DNA of 64,000 bases from AP-15 sp963785565 (GCA_963785565.1 CAWAVV010000028.1:14794-78793), one strand, 5' to 3'. Counted from the first letter of the stretch, positions 17,158 to 25,514 are shown. Numbers and translations are program-made. Notes: generated by a model not told the origin, from the sequence alone.

Positions 17158-17639
17158 AGTCATTCTCCGTGCGCGTGACGTGTTGACGGACACTCAGCGT
17201 TGCGGAATAGGGACTATGTCCGGCTCCCAGTGACAGGCGAGACGGCCATCGATCTCGCGAGCCCAATGGCAAGCAAGCCGCCTATCGGAAAACAGACGGT
17301 CGAGCCCAAACAGGGCCTCGAGATCGATCGCGGCTGCGTTAAAAAGACCGGCGCCCGGCTTGAAAGTCGGGCCAGCATGGGAAATGCCGGGAGCTCGCTC
17401 GCTCCCGATAATCGGGAAGGTCATAGGTCACACACCCTTTCACCGCGCCCGGCAGACCGGACGGCGCGGCTAAAGGGCAGGACCCGTTTAGTCGGATGCC
17501 GTTACGGTCGACGGAGCACGGATCAGTCCGTTGCGTTTAGGTCGACTGTGGCTTTCCATCGTTCGCGGTTAACCTCGTTGTTTGGACCCCTTCGACGCGC
17601 TCGGGCGCGAAGGTTCCGGAGCCGTAGCTAGGCCGGCTT
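17158..17639 (-). promoter_or_regulatory. Long leader / upstream region of the Nramp-mgtC operon
   Basis: About 480 bp separate the transporter start from the next recognisable sequence. An uninterrupted 76-codon ORF (17194-17424, minus) ends 36 bp upstream of the transporter ATG. Its product has a repeated RLACHW element and no signal peptide, so it may be a leader peptide or chance. Several GC-rich inverted segments are visible, such as the stem CGCGCC...GGCGCG around 17442-17477. I could not match it to the M-box or the yybP-ykoY manganese riboswitch by eye. Confidence 0.3.
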
Positions 17640-17895
17640 TGCGCGCAAGTCAACCCCAGGATAGGGAGAAACAGCCGCGGCTGGCGGCACTGATTGGCTA
17701 CGGACCAACCTCACGGCACCCCATCGCCAAGTCGACAGTTACGCTGGAAGAATCCTCAAGGGCGCCAAGCCGGCCGATCTGCCGGGGCAGCAACCGGCGA
17801 CCTTCGAGCTGGTCGTCAATCTCAAAACCGCCAAGGCGCTCGGCCTCACCATGCCGCAAACAATCCTCGGCCTTGCCGACGAGGTCATCGAATAA
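17640..17895 (+). pseudogene. Remnant of an ABC-transporter substrate-binding protein (PF04392-like)
   Basis: The frame from about 17737 to the stop at 17893-17895 reads YAGRILKGAKPADLPGQQ and then FELVVNLKTAKALGLTMP, the typical C-terminus of the ABC_sub_bind family. The intact copy at 24531-25514 ends almost the same way. Just upstream, in another frame, GYGPTS and following residues continue the homology, so a frameshift separates two pieces. Everything N-terminal to this is missing. It is a decayed remnant. Confidence 0.75.
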
Positions 17896-17917
17896 CCGGG
17901 AGTGAACCCAAGCGAGC

Positions 17918-18090
17918 CTTGCCGTCGCGCGGCGCGCCGACCGCACCGAAGGCCGCCCGCCGAAACTCACGGACGACGTCTTTGAGGCGGCGAAGGCGAT
18001 GCTCGCCAACCCCGACATCGGCGTGACCCAAATCGCGCAACGCCTCGGCACCTCTCCAACGACGCTCTACCTGTACATCCCCGCCGCGCA
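17918..18090 (+). pseudogene. Remnant of a serine recombinase (Hin/resolvase) C-terminus
   Basis: This frame encodes EGRPPKLTDDVFEAAKAML, then GVTQIAQRLGTSPTTLYLYIPAA, the DNA-binding helix-turn-helix tail of DNA invertases and Tn3-type resolvases. The catalytic N-terminal domain with its serine is absent and the tail runs into unrelated sequence. It sits 22 bp after the ABC-binding-protein remnant. Together they mark a junction left by mobile DNA. Confidence 0.75.
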
Positions 18091-18319
18091 AGCCGCCATC
18101 GTCCACCACGACAACAATGCCCTCCTTGTGAACGTAAAGCGCGACATCGGTGATGAAAATCCCCGCCTCGATGAAAATCCCGGCATATCGGTCGCGGTCC
18201 CGGGCGCGCATCAGCCCGAACCTCTCGACACTCGTGAGAGCTGCGGATATGGGATATGGGGCCTCGCGCGCGGACGGCGACGCGGACCGTATTGCGCGTG
18301 AGTGAAACCGGGGGCGGCC

Positions 18320-18949
18320 ATGCTGCGATGCCGACATTCTGCAATGCGGAAGCTCGCCGGCTTCTGCTTGGTCTTGGTCGGCTGGCTGGTGTTCTGGTCA
18401 CCCGTCCCGGCGGTGGCGGCGCCGGGCGCGACGGAGGCGGTCCAGCAGTTCTATGCTCAGCTGCTCGATACGATGCAGCATGCCGCGGCCTTGGGGGCCA
18501 AGGGCCGCTACCAGAAGCTGGAGCCGGTCCTGCTCGCCTCGTTTGACATACCGTTCATGGCGCGGCTGTCGATCGGGCCGTTATGGTACCGGCTGACGAC
18601 CGACCAAAAGCGGCGCGCCGCTTCCGCCTATGGCCGCTACATCGGCGCCGTTTACGCCACCCGGTTCGATGATTACGCCGGCGAACGGTTCCAAATCCTC
18701 GGCGAACAGCAGATCAAGCACGGCACATTGGTCCGAACTCAAATCATCAAAGCGGACGGCGAACCGGTTTCGATCAATTACGTGGTGCACGACAACGACA
18801 CCGCTTGGCAGATTCGCGACATCTACCTATCCGGGACGATCAGCGAGCTGGCGACGCGGCGATCGGAATTCGCCGCCATCCTGCGCAGCACCGGCATCGA
18901 CGGCCTGATCGCCTCGCTGAACAAAAAAGCCGACGACCTCCAGATCTGA
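18320..18949 (+). CDS. MlaC/Ttg2D-family periplasmic lipid-binding protein (HpnM-like)
   Basis: The ORF is open from a GTG at 18302. I prefer the ATG at 18320, which follows a G-rich stretch; the ATG at 18344 also begins a good signal peptide (MRKLAGFCLVLVGWLVF...AVAA). The mature protein follows the MlaC fold: AVQQFYAQLLDTMQHA, then FDIPFMARLSIGPLWYRLT, YAGERFQILGEQ and the ending SLNKKADDLQ. MlaC proteins carry phospholipid across the periplasm, and the HpnM branch is linked to hopanoid transport. No Mla or hopanoid genes are nearby, so the lipid is uncertain. Confidence 0.8.
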   Translation: MLRCRHSAMRKLAGFCLVLVGWLVFWSPVPAVAAPGATEAVQQFYAQLLDTMQHAAALGAKGRYQKLEPVLLASFDIPFMARLSIGPLWYRLTTDQKRRAASAYGRYIGAVYATRFDDYAGERFQILGEQQIKHGTLVRTQIIKADGEPVSINYVVHDNDTAWQIRDIYLSGTISELATRRSEFAAILRSTGIDGLIASLNKKADDLQI

Positions 18950-19060
18950 GCCCCCGCCTCCACCGGTTCGACCGCGCCAAAACCGGGCAAGCGCAAGGCG
19001 GAAAAGCGGGAGGATTTTGATCGCGGTGCGGGTAGCGAAAGAGATTATCGGCATACATTC

Positions 19061-19096
19061 TTGACGATGTGTGATGTGAGAAGTTACACTTCTCAC
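19061..19096 (+). promoter_or_regulatory. Promoter and operator of the higBA operon
   Basis: A TTGACG box at 19061-19066 is followed 17 bp later by a weak -10 candidate (TTACAC, 19084-19089). A perfect inverted repeat GTGAGAAGT-TAC-ACTTCTCAC at 19076-19096 covers that -10 and ends one base before the toxin ATG. This is the expected site for autoregulation by HigA. The geometry predicts a very short or leaderless transcript. The repeat is seen directly; the operator role is inference. Confidence 0.65.
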
Positions 19097-19097
19097 C

Positions 19098-19376
19098 ATG
19101 ATCCACCGCTTTCGCCATAGAGGGTTGGAGCGGTTGTATTTACGCGGCGACACGAGTGGCGTCTCTGCTCAACAGTTGAAGCGGCTGCGCGCGGTGCTGG
19201 CGGCTCTTGCAACAGCCTCGGTGCCGACCGACATGGCTCTGTCCGGCGCCCGGCTGCATCCCCTTCGCGGCGGTTGGGCGAGCCGATGGTCCGTTTCGAT
19301 CTCCGGCAACTGGCGGGTGATTTTCGAGTTTGAGGGTCAGGACGTGAGCAATGTCGATTTGGTCGATTACCACTGA
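19098..19376 (+). CDS. higB: Toxin of type II toxin-antitoxin system, HigB/RelE family
   Basis: The 92-residue protein (MIHRFRHRGLERLYLRGD...) is a typical HigB-type ribosome-dependent mRNA interferase: a small basic protein with LHPLRGGWASRWSVSISGNWRVIFEF and a final VDLVDYH. The RWSVSISGNWRVIF core holds the conserved Arg/Trp and strand that form the active face. It is first in a two-gene operon, toxin before antitoxin, which is the order typical of higBA. It starts one base after a perfect inverted repeat. Its length fits the family and nothing looks broken. Confidence 0.92.
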   Translation: MIHRFRHRGLERLYLRGDTSGVSAQQLKRLRAVLAALATASVPTDMALSGARLHPLRGGWASRWSVSISGNWRVIFEFEGQDVSNVDLVDYH

Positions 19377-19402
19377 ACGATGCGAAGGAGAGTAAAAACA
19401 CA

Positions 19403-19702
19403 ATGTCGCACATGCACAACCCGCCGCATCCGGGCGAAGTCATCAAGGAGCTGTGCCTAGACCCTTTGCGGCTGACCGTCACGGCTGCCGCCGAAGGGCT
19501 CGGCATTTCACGACGTACGCTCTCCGCGCTGCTCAACGGCCATGCCGGGATTTCACCCGACATGGCAATCCGATTGTCCAAGGCCTTCGGGCGTTCACCG
19601 GAGAGCTGGCTGCAGCTGCAGCTGCAATACGATCTGTGGCAAGCCCGGCAACGATCGGACACCATCAAGGTGAAACATTTTTCGACGCCGGCTTCGTGCT
19701 GA
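19403..19702 (+). CDS. higA: Antitoxin HigA, XRE-type helix-turn-helix
   Basis: The 99-residue protein contains HPGEVIKELCLDPLRLTVT, an HTH of the XRE type (LGISRRTLSALLNGHAGIS) and AIRLSKAFGRSPESWLQLQ, all standard for HigA antitoxins. It neutralises HigB and represses the operon by binding the upstream operator. It starts 26 nt after higB. GAAGGAG lies about 12 bases upstream of the first ATG; a second ATG three codons on is possible. Confidence 0.92.
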   Translation: MSHMHNPPHPGEVIKELCLDPLRLTVTAAAEGLGISRRTLSALLNGHAGISPDMAIRLSKAFGRSPESWLQLQLQYDLWQARQRSDTIKVKHFSTPASC

Positions 19703-19953
19703 GCAGGCGTAGGGCGTGTGTGGACGGCCCCTTGGGTGCAAGGGGGAGAGGCAAAGATTTCTGATGCGGTGCGGTTGCGGTCGTGTGTCCGGCCTGTTGG
19801 TGCGGCCTGCGCCGCTGGCCCAGATGGGTTCCGCGATCCACGCCCAAACGGAACCGTGACCTTGTTGGCCGCCACCCTACACGGGTTTTGTGGATCGTCG
19901 GACCGCCCGATCAGCATCTCTCCCTCACAGCCCTGCAGCGCGGCAGACGAGCC
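19703..19953. other. Intergenic region between higA and IS110
   Basis: I see no gene or clear regulatory element in these 250 bp. One end of the IS110 element must lie here. IS110 elements have no conventional terminal repeats, so the exact boundary cannot be set by eye. Confidence 0.4.
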
Positions 19954-21019
19954 TCAGGCAGCGGTCGGCTGTTGCCGCCGGTAAGCCTCGCCGCTCGTCA
20001 TCATGGCCCAGATGATGCGGGCCATTTTGTTGGCCAGGGCCACCGCTGCGAGCTTGCGCGGCTTGCGGCCGAGCAAGTTCAGCAGCCACGGCGAAGCGGT
20101 TGGCCGGCCGGGTTTGGCGTGCTGGATGACCGCGGTCGCGCCGAGCACTAGCAACTGCCGCAGCCGCTCGTCGCCGGCCCGGCTGATGCCGCCCAGGCGT
20201 TGTCGGCCGGCGGTCGAGCATTGGCGCGGCACCAGCCCGAGCCAGGCAGCAAAGTGCCGCGCCGATTTGAACTGCGTCGCGTCGACCCGCAGCGCCAAAT
20301 TCAGCGCCCCGATCGGCCCAATTCCCGGGATCGCAACCAGCCGCCGGCTGACCGGGCTGGCCTTGTGCTGTTGCATCAACTTGTTGTCGATCGCCCGCCG
20401 CCGCATCTCGATGCGCTCGGCTTCCCGGCCGAGCAGTGCGATCGCCTGTTTGGCCGCCGGCGGTACTTTGGCGTCATCGGCGGCGGCGATCTCGGTCCGT
20501 AGCTCGGCCAGCCCCTTCTCGCCGAGCGGCGCCACCACGCCCATTTCGGCGGCATGGCCGCGCATCGCGTTGACCAGCTGGGTGCGCTGCCGCACCAGCA
20601 GCTCGCGCACCGACAACAGCATCGCCGCGGCCTGCTGCTCGGCCGACTTGACCGGCACGCTCGCGATCGAGGGCTGCGCCGCGGCGACGGCGATCGCCTC
20701 GGCATCGTTGCGGTCGTTTTTACCGCGCTTGACAAACGGTTTGATCCACGGGTCCGGCCGGTGGGCCGGCCCGAGGACAGGCTCCTTGCGGCGGGATCAG
20801 CCGCACAGAGTGGCCAAGCGCCGCCAAGGCGCGGCCCCAGTGATGCGAGCCGCCACATGCTTCCAGCGCCACCTCGACCGGCGCCAGCCTTTCAAAGAAT
20901 GGCAGCAGGTCGCGTCGCCGCAGATTGCGCCGCAATACCGCGCGGCCCTCGAGGTCAACCCCGTGCAGTGTAAACACCGACTTGGACGTGTCGATGGCAA
21001 TGCGCGTAATCTCGGTCAT
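19954..21019 (-). pseudogene. IS110-family transposase, disrupted by a ~40-bp insertion
   Basis: The N-terminal part starts at 21019 (MTEITRIAIDTSKSVFTLHG) and carries the first catalytic Asp and the LEACGGSHHWGRAL segment. The C-terminal part carries GKNDRNDAEAIA and the transposase_20 half with LVAIPGIGPIGALNLALR, FAAWLGLVPRQ and ending KMARIIWAMM. The two parts are in different frames. At 20746-20785 there are 40 bases where a single codon is expected between IPPQ and KPFVKRGKND. These include the perfect palindrome GGGCCGGCCC. The net insertion of about 37 nt shifts the frame. Apart from that the coding sequence is intact, so the lesion looks recent. Confidence 0.85.
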
Positions 21020-21185
21020 GGACGGTCCTCCAGTTCGGATCTCGACGACCGAACTTTGGCACCAGATGCCGCGAGGCCGTCCACCCCAACGGAAAAGCGC
21101 AGCGCATTCCGCCTCGAACTGTTCCCGACTGTGCTCCGCTCGCTTTCCGTTTCGGATTCACTGCTGCTCGCCTGTCTTCCGCGGT
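21020..21185 (-). ncRNA. Candidate IS110 bridge RNA region
   Basis: This is the non-coding DNA between the IS110 transposase start and the interrupted host sequence. In IS110-group elements this end is transcribed into the bridge RNA, which has two loops that pair with target and donor. Inverted segments are visible, for example TTCGGATCTCGACGACCGAA at 21033-21052. The claim is by position and family knowledge only. No covariance model was applied. Confidence 0.3.
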
Positions 21186-21400
21186 TCATTGCCACCACCA
21201 TCCATCCTGCCGAATAGAGCTCGCCGGCCACGCACCGGCGGAACGGAGAATGCGGCCGATCCGCCGGATTTCCACCAGACCGTGTTTCACCGGGTTGAAG
21301 TGAATGTAGTCCAAGTGAGCCGCAAAGTCCCGCTCATCGCGGATCGTATGCCCCGGTACCGAGTCCATTACACTTTTCGGCCCCCATTTGCTGCGAGAAC
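21186..21400 (-). pseudogene. REP-associated tyrosine transposase (RAYT) remnant
   Basis: One frame reads TIRDERDFAAHLDYIHFNPVKHGLV, cut here as TIRDERDFAAHLDY and IHFNPVKHGLV, which is diagnostic of the C-terminal half of RAYT (Y1-type) transposases. A second frame continues with SPFRRCVAGELYSAGW, matching the usual SSFHRYVRAGLYPPDW tail. So the remnant has a frameshift, and its N-terminal half, including the catalytic HUH region, is missing. It lies between the IS110 copy and the ridA gene. Confidence 0.75.
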
Positions 21401-21406
21401 GACCGG

Positions 21407-21803
21407 ATGATCGAATTCCTGATGGTCCCCGGCGCACCGGCGCCGAGTCGCGCCGTTCAGCCATGCGACCGCGGTCGATGGCTGGCTGTTCGTGACCGGC
21501 CAGATGCCGACTGATCCCGAAGACGAGAGCGCTCCATTACCTCAAGGGGTCGAAGCGCAGACCCGCCAGGTCATCGAAAATCTGCGGCGCGTCCTTGCCG
21601 GCGCCGGCAGCGCCCTCGAGCAGGTCGTATTCGCTCGCGTTTACTTGACCGAGTTCGAGCGGGATTACGCGGCGATGAACGCCGTCTATCAATCCTATTT
21701 TGCACCCGGAAGGCTGCCGGCGCGAACCTGCATCGGTGTCACCGCTCTCGCCCGCGGCGCCCTCGTCGAGATCGATCTGCTCGCTCGAAGGGCAACCGAT
21801 TGA
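21407..21803 (+). pseudogene. RidA-family (YjgF/UK114) protein with an apparent frameshift near its start
   Basis: The main frame encodes PFSHATAVDGWLFVTGQMP, then VIENLRRVLAGAGSALEQVV, RDYAAMNAVYQSYF and a final ALVEIDLLARR, the RidA fold of enamine/imine deaminases. No start codon precedes the homology in that frame: a TGA lies just upstream, and the GTG at 21492 would cut into the first strand. A plausible N-terminus, MIEFLMVPGAPAP, lies at 21407 in the frame one base off. One extra base near 21445-21455 would restore a full-length protein of about 131 residues. Either the gene is broken or the base call is wrong. Confidence 0.75.
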
Positions 21804-22344
21804 CATCGTCCTCGTGGTGATGTCGCCGGCAATTCGAGTTGCCGGAGGAACTTACCCGAGCTGACATAGACGGCAAAATTGCCGTAATCGCATCGTATTG
21901 ACGGCGCCATCGGGGTGCTCCGCGATTGGGCTGCCTTGCCAAGAGAGGAACGTTTTGCTGCGGACTTGCTGCACAAGCAGCGAGCGGGATCGCACGCCGT
22001 TGCGAGGCGGGCGCGGTTGAGCGCTTCACGCCAGATGGGGCGCGGTTGCCTGCGCATCGGCGGATAAGGCACGGTCGACCGTAAATCTCCTGCAAATAGC
22101 AGGCGAACAGGTGCGCCCGCACCATGCCCTCTCCGCCCTTCGGGGGGAGAGGGAGGGGACCCGGCGCGACGCGACGGGAGGGTGAGTGGGCGCCGGCGAG
22201 CGCTCTGGAATTCCCCCACCTCACCCCGCCTTCTCCGCCCCCAAGGGCAGAGAGGGAGAGTAGACTCGGCGTGGCGGCAACCTGGAAGCCGGCGCGGAAC
22301 TCTGCTTAATTCGGCGGCGGCGGATTTTTCGGGAGGCGGAGATC
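21804..22344. other. Intergenic region
   Basis: About 540 bp without a convincing gene. The first 300 bp show no clear feature. The last part holds the palindromic repeat described separately at 22121-22265. Confidence 0.4.
22121..22265. repeat. GC-rich CCCTCTCC/GGAGAGGG palindromic intergenic repeat
   Basis: CCCTCTCC at the left faces GGGGAGAGGGAGGGG a few bases on. After a GC-rich middle there is a second half with CACCTCACCCCGCC, then CTCCGCCCCCAAGGGCAGAGAGGGAGAG. This is the pattern of the common proteobacterial intergenic repeats that flank CCCTCTCCC...GGGAGAGGG stems. It can fold into hairpins and sits just upstream of the MmgE/PrpD gene. Confidence 0.6.
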
Positions 22345-23616
22345 ATGGCGCAGGAAACCGTTCGGCTGGCCCGCTATGCGGCGGCACTCCGCTACCAGGA
22401 TCTGCCGGCCGAGATCATCCGGCGGGCCAAGGAGTGCATCGCCGATACGGTCGCGGCGATCATCTGCGGCGCCGCCCTGCCGTGGAGCCGGATCGTCATC
22501 GCCTATGCCGAGCGCACCGCGCCGGGCGGCAAAAGCCATATCCTCGGGTCGGGTGGGCCTGCGGTGGAGGCGCCCTCGGCAGCGCTCGCCAACGGCGCCC
22601 TGGCCCACGCCTTCGAGCTCGACAGCCTGACCCGGCCGGGGGCCGGCGTGCATCCGGGCGCCACCTTGTTGCCCCCTGCCCTCGCCATCGCCCAGCAGCA
22701 AGGTCTCGGCGGCCGGGCGTTGATCGCCGCCTTTGTCGCCGGCTGCGAGGTCATGGTGCGGATCGGCCGCGCCACCGGCCACACCAACGAGCAGCGCGGG
22801 TTTCACGCGCCGGGCAACACCGGGCCATTCGGCGGGGCGATCGCCGCCGGGCATCTGTTGGGGCTCGACGCGGCGCGCATGACCAACGCCCTCGGCATCG
22901 CCGGCTCGCTCGCCTCGGGCCTCCTCGAATTCGCCCGCGCCGGCAATGGCGGCATGGTCAAGCGATTGCATCTGGGGCGCGCCTCCGAGGGCGGCGTGTT
23001 GGCCGCGAGCCTCGCACACGACGGCTTCGAACTGACCAAGGGTCTCGGAGAATACTGGGCGACGACTAGCATCGCGCTCAAACGCTATCCATGCCACGTC
23101 AACGCCCACGCTGCGGTCAAGGCACTCTCGCAATTGCAGGCCGAGCATGGCTTCACCGGCAGCGAGGTCGAGGCGATCACGATCGCCGGCACTGAGCGCA
23201 TGGCCACCCTGCACAACATCCCCGAGCCTGCCGATCTGATGATGGCGCAGTACAGCGTGCCGTTTTGCGCGGCACTGGCGCTCTGCCGCGATCCGCGCAA
23301 TCCCGAATCCTTTGCCGACGGCGCGCTCGACGACCCCCAGATCCGCGCCCTCACCCGCCGGGTGACGATGCTCGCGGCGCCGCCCGCCTCCGGCCACGGC
23401 GCCTCGGCAATCGAGGTCACGGTCGATCTGAAAGGCGGCCGCCGCCTGACCAACAGCGCCGAGGACGGCCTCCTCGACGCCGCCGATCTCGGCGACAAAT
23501 TCACCCGCCTGACCCGCGCGGCACTCGGCGACCGTTCCGGGCCGTTGTTCGAGCGCCTGCAACGCCTCGAGCACGAGGACAGCCTCGACTGGCTCGGCGC
23601 GGGTTTCGGAGGCTAA
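22345..23616 (+). CDS. MmgE/PrpD family protein (2-methylcitrate dehydratase-like)
   Basis: The 423-residue protein has the family core: GALAHAFELDSLTRPG, HPGATLLPPALAIA, GRATGHTNEQRGFHAPG, then FGGAIAAGHLLGLDAARMTNALGIAGS and MVKRLHLGRASEGGVLAA. The PrpD fold covers 2-methylcitrate dehydratase and many relatives of unknown substrate. No other methylcitrate-cycle gene is present, so PrpD itself is unlikely. It has a good GGAGGCGGAG ribosome site and overlaps in function with the hydrolase gene 4 bp downstream, which probably shares its transcript. Confidence 0.88.
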   Translation: MAQETVRLARYAAALRYQDLPAEIIRRAKECIADTVAAIICGAALPWSRIVIAYAERTAPGGKSHILGSGGPAVEAPSAALANGALAHAFELDSLTRPGAGVHPGATLLPPALAIAQQQGLGGRALIAAFVAGCEVMVRIGRATGHTNEQRGFHAPGNTGPFGGAIAAGHLLGLDAARMTNALGIAGSLASGLLEFARAGNGGMVKRLHLGRASEGGVLAASLAHDGFELTKGLGEYWATTSIALKRYPCHVNAHAAVKALSQLQAEHGFTGSEVEAITIAGTERMATLHNIPEPADLMMAQYSVPFCAALALCRDPRNPESFADGALDDPQIRALTRRVTMLAAPPASGHGASAIEVTVDLKGGRRLTNSAEDGLLDAADLGDKFTRLTRAALGDRSGPLFERLQRLEHEDSLDWLGAGFGG

Positions 23617-23620
23617 GCCG

Positions 23621-24514
23621 ATGTTCCGCAGCATCCGCACCGCCACCCTGGAGATCGGCTATGAGGAGACCGGGCCGGCCGAAGGGCCGCCGGTGATCCT
23701 GCTGCATGGCTGGCCGTCGGACCCGCACGATTGGGACGGGGTCGTCCCCGAGCTGGCGGCCGAGGGCTGCCATGTGCTGGTCCCGTGGCTGCGCGGCTAT
23801 GGCCCGACCCGGTTTCTGCACCGCGTCACGCCGCGTTCCGGCCAGCAGGCGGCGCTGGGCGCCGATGTCAGGGATTTCATGGACGCGCTCGGCATCGAGG
23901 ACGCCCATCTCGCCGGCTATGATTGGGGCGGGCGCGCGGCCTGCGTCGTCGCGGCGCTATGGCCGGAGCGGGTGCGCGGGCTGGTGTCGATCGGCGGCTA
24001 CAACATCCAGAACATCGCCGTGTCCGGCCATCCGGCCCCGGCGGCGCAGGAACACCGGCTCTGGTACCAATGGTATTTCCACACCGCGCGCGGTCATGCC
24101 GGGCTCGAGCAGAACCGCCGCGACATGGCCCGGCTGTTGTGGCGGTTGTGGTCGCCGAACTGGCAATTCGACGACGCGACCTTTGATGCGACTGCGCCGA
24201 GCTTCGACAACCCCGATTTTGTGGCCGTGACGATCCAGTCCTACCGCCATCGCTACGGCCTGGCCCCGGGCGACCCGACATTGGAGCCGATCGAGCAGCG
24301 CCTCGCCGCCCAGCCGCCGATCACGGTGCCGGCGATCGTGCTGCACGGCACAGCTGACGGCGTCTCGCCGGTCGAGCAGTCTGCCCGTCACGCCGTCCAT
24401 TTCGCCGGCCAATACGACCGCCGCGTCGTGCCCGTCGCCGGCCATTTCTTGTCGCGCGAAACCCCGCAGGCTGTGGCGCAAGCCTTGCGCGACCTGATGA
24501 CAGGCCCGCGGTAG
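23621..24514 (+). CDS. Alpha/beta hydrolase, epoxide hydrolase/dehalogenase type
   Basis: The 297-residue hydrolase has the oxyanion motif HGWPSDPHDWD and the nucleophile elbow GYDWGGRAA with Asp as nucleophile, as in epoxide hydrolases and haloalkane/haloacetate dehalogenases. The catalytic His lies in VAGHFLSRETP near the C-terminus. The loop GRGYGPTRF-like segment (RGYGPTRFLHRV) fits the same group. It follows the MmgE/PrpD gene by 4 bp, so they are likely an operon for degrading a small organic acid or ester. The substrate is unknown. Confidence 0.85.
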   Translation: MFRSIRTATLEIGYEETGPAEGPPVILLHGWPSDPHDWDGVVPELAAEGCHVLVPWLRGYGPTRFLHRVTPRSGQQAALGADVRDFMDALGIEDAHLAGYDWGGRAACVVAALWPERVRGLVSIGGYNIQNIAVSGHPAPAAQEHRLWYQWYFHTARGHAGLEQNRRDMARLLWRLWSPNWQFDDATFDATAPSFDNPDFVAVTIQSYRHRYGLAPGDPTLEPIEQRLAAQPPITVPAIVLHGTADGVSPVEQSARHAVHFAGQYDRRVVPVAGHFLSRETPQAVAQALRDLMTGPR

Positions 24515-24530
24515 CGGCCGCACCTGCCCT

Positions 24531-25514
24531 TCACTCGATCTCGTCGTTGACAAAAGCCATGACCGAAGTCGGAATCGTGATGCCCAGCGCCTTGGCGGTC
24601 TTGAGGTTGATGACCAGCTCCAATCTCGGCTGCACCTCGACCGGCAGGTCGGCCGGCTTCGTTCCGCTCAGGATCTTTGCCGTGAACGCGGCCGCACGCT
24701 GCCATTGATGGATCTGACTAAGTCCATAGCTCATCAGCCCGCCGACCTCGACAAACTCGCGAAAGCCGAAGACGGTGGGCAACTTCGCGGCAAGTGCCAA
24801 GGCCGTGATCCGCGCGGCATTGCGGGAGAACAGCGCGTCCTGAAACACGAAGACCGCCTCCGCATGCTCGCGGGCGAAGGCCTGGAATGCCGGGTCGATC
24901 TCGGCCGCCTGGCGAACGCCGGCCGGAATGAACTCGAGCGACCGCGCCGCGGCATCGCTACGCAGAAACTGGACGCCCGCTGCGTTAGCGGGGTTGTTCG
25001 CATTGAACAGCACCCCGACCCGCTGTGCCGCCGGCACGACTTCGAGCAGCAGTTCGAGCTGTTTCACGATCAACTTGTCGATGCTGGAGAGCAGTCCAGT
25101 CACATTGCCCCCAGGGTGTGCGAGGCTTGTCACCAGACCGAAGCCGATCGGATCGGCAATGAAAATGCCGACGATCGGGATTTCCTTGGTGGCGCGTTTG
25201 GCGGCGAGCGTGAGAGGCGTATCCGTCGTCAGGATCGCCTTCGGGTTGAGCGCAATCAATTCGGCCAGCAGCTTCGGCACCCGCGCTACGTCGCCGTCGG
25301 TCGATCGCAGCACAATCTTGTAGTCCCGTCCCTCAGCCAGTCCGAACGCCTGCATGCTCTGAGCAAAGGCATCCGTGTAACGCCGCATGCCTTCCGGCTG
25401 CCGCGCCGTCAGGATTGCCACGATCGGAGCACTGGGAATGCTCTCGGCTGCGGCTATGCGCAGCCGCGTCAGCACCGCACCTGCTAGCAGCGCGATGATG
25501 TCACGCCGCTTCAT
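24531..25514 (-). CDS. ABC-transporter substrate-binding protein, PF04392 family
   Basis: The 327-residue protein starts MKRRDIIALLAGAVL, a leader with a twin basic start, followed by an Ala-rich cleavage region. The mature domain has the ABC_sub_bind pattern: PKLLAELIALNPKAILTTDT, IADPIGFGLVTSLAHPGGNVTGL and QPRLELVINLKTAKALGITIP. This family is often found as orphans without permeases, as here, and its ligands are mostly unknown. The remnant at 17640-17895 is a relative. The gene is convergent with the hydrolase gene. Confidence 0.88.
   Translation of the reverse strand: MKRRDIIALLAGAVLTRLRIAAAESIPSAPIVAILTARQPEGMRRYTDAFAQSMQAFGLAEGRDYKIVLRSTDGDVARVPKLLAELIALNPKAILTTDTPLTLAAKRATKEIPIVGIFIADPIGFGLVTSLAHPGGNVTGLLSSIDKLIVKQLELLLEVVPAAQRVGVLFNANNPANAAGVQFLRSDAAARSLEFIPAGVRQAAEIDPAFQAFAREHAEAVFVFQDALFSRNAARITALALAAKLPTVFGFREFVEVGGLMSYGLSQIHQWQRAAAFTAKILSGTKPADLPVEVQPRLELVINLKTAKALGITIPTSVMAFVNDEIE

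Larger units (their letters stand above)
19954..21190 (-). mobile_element. IS110-family insertion sequence (degenerate)
   Basis: The element contains an IS110-type DEDD transposase in two reading frames (19954-21019) and about 165 bp of non-coding DNA upstream of the transposase start. In this family the upstream non-coding end encodes the bridge RNA. The right boundary is judged from where the RAYT remnant resumes near 21190; the left boundary is unknown. The transposase is broken, so the copy should not move by itself. Confidence 0.75.

Noticed and set aside
17158..17640. M-box or yybP-ykoY riboswitch
   Set aside because: The conserved core sequences of neither class could be found by eye; kept only as an unspecified leader.
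22306..23646. 446-codon minus-strand frame opposite the MmgE/PrpD gene
   Set aside because: No recognisable motif; the opposite frame is a full PrpD-family protein.
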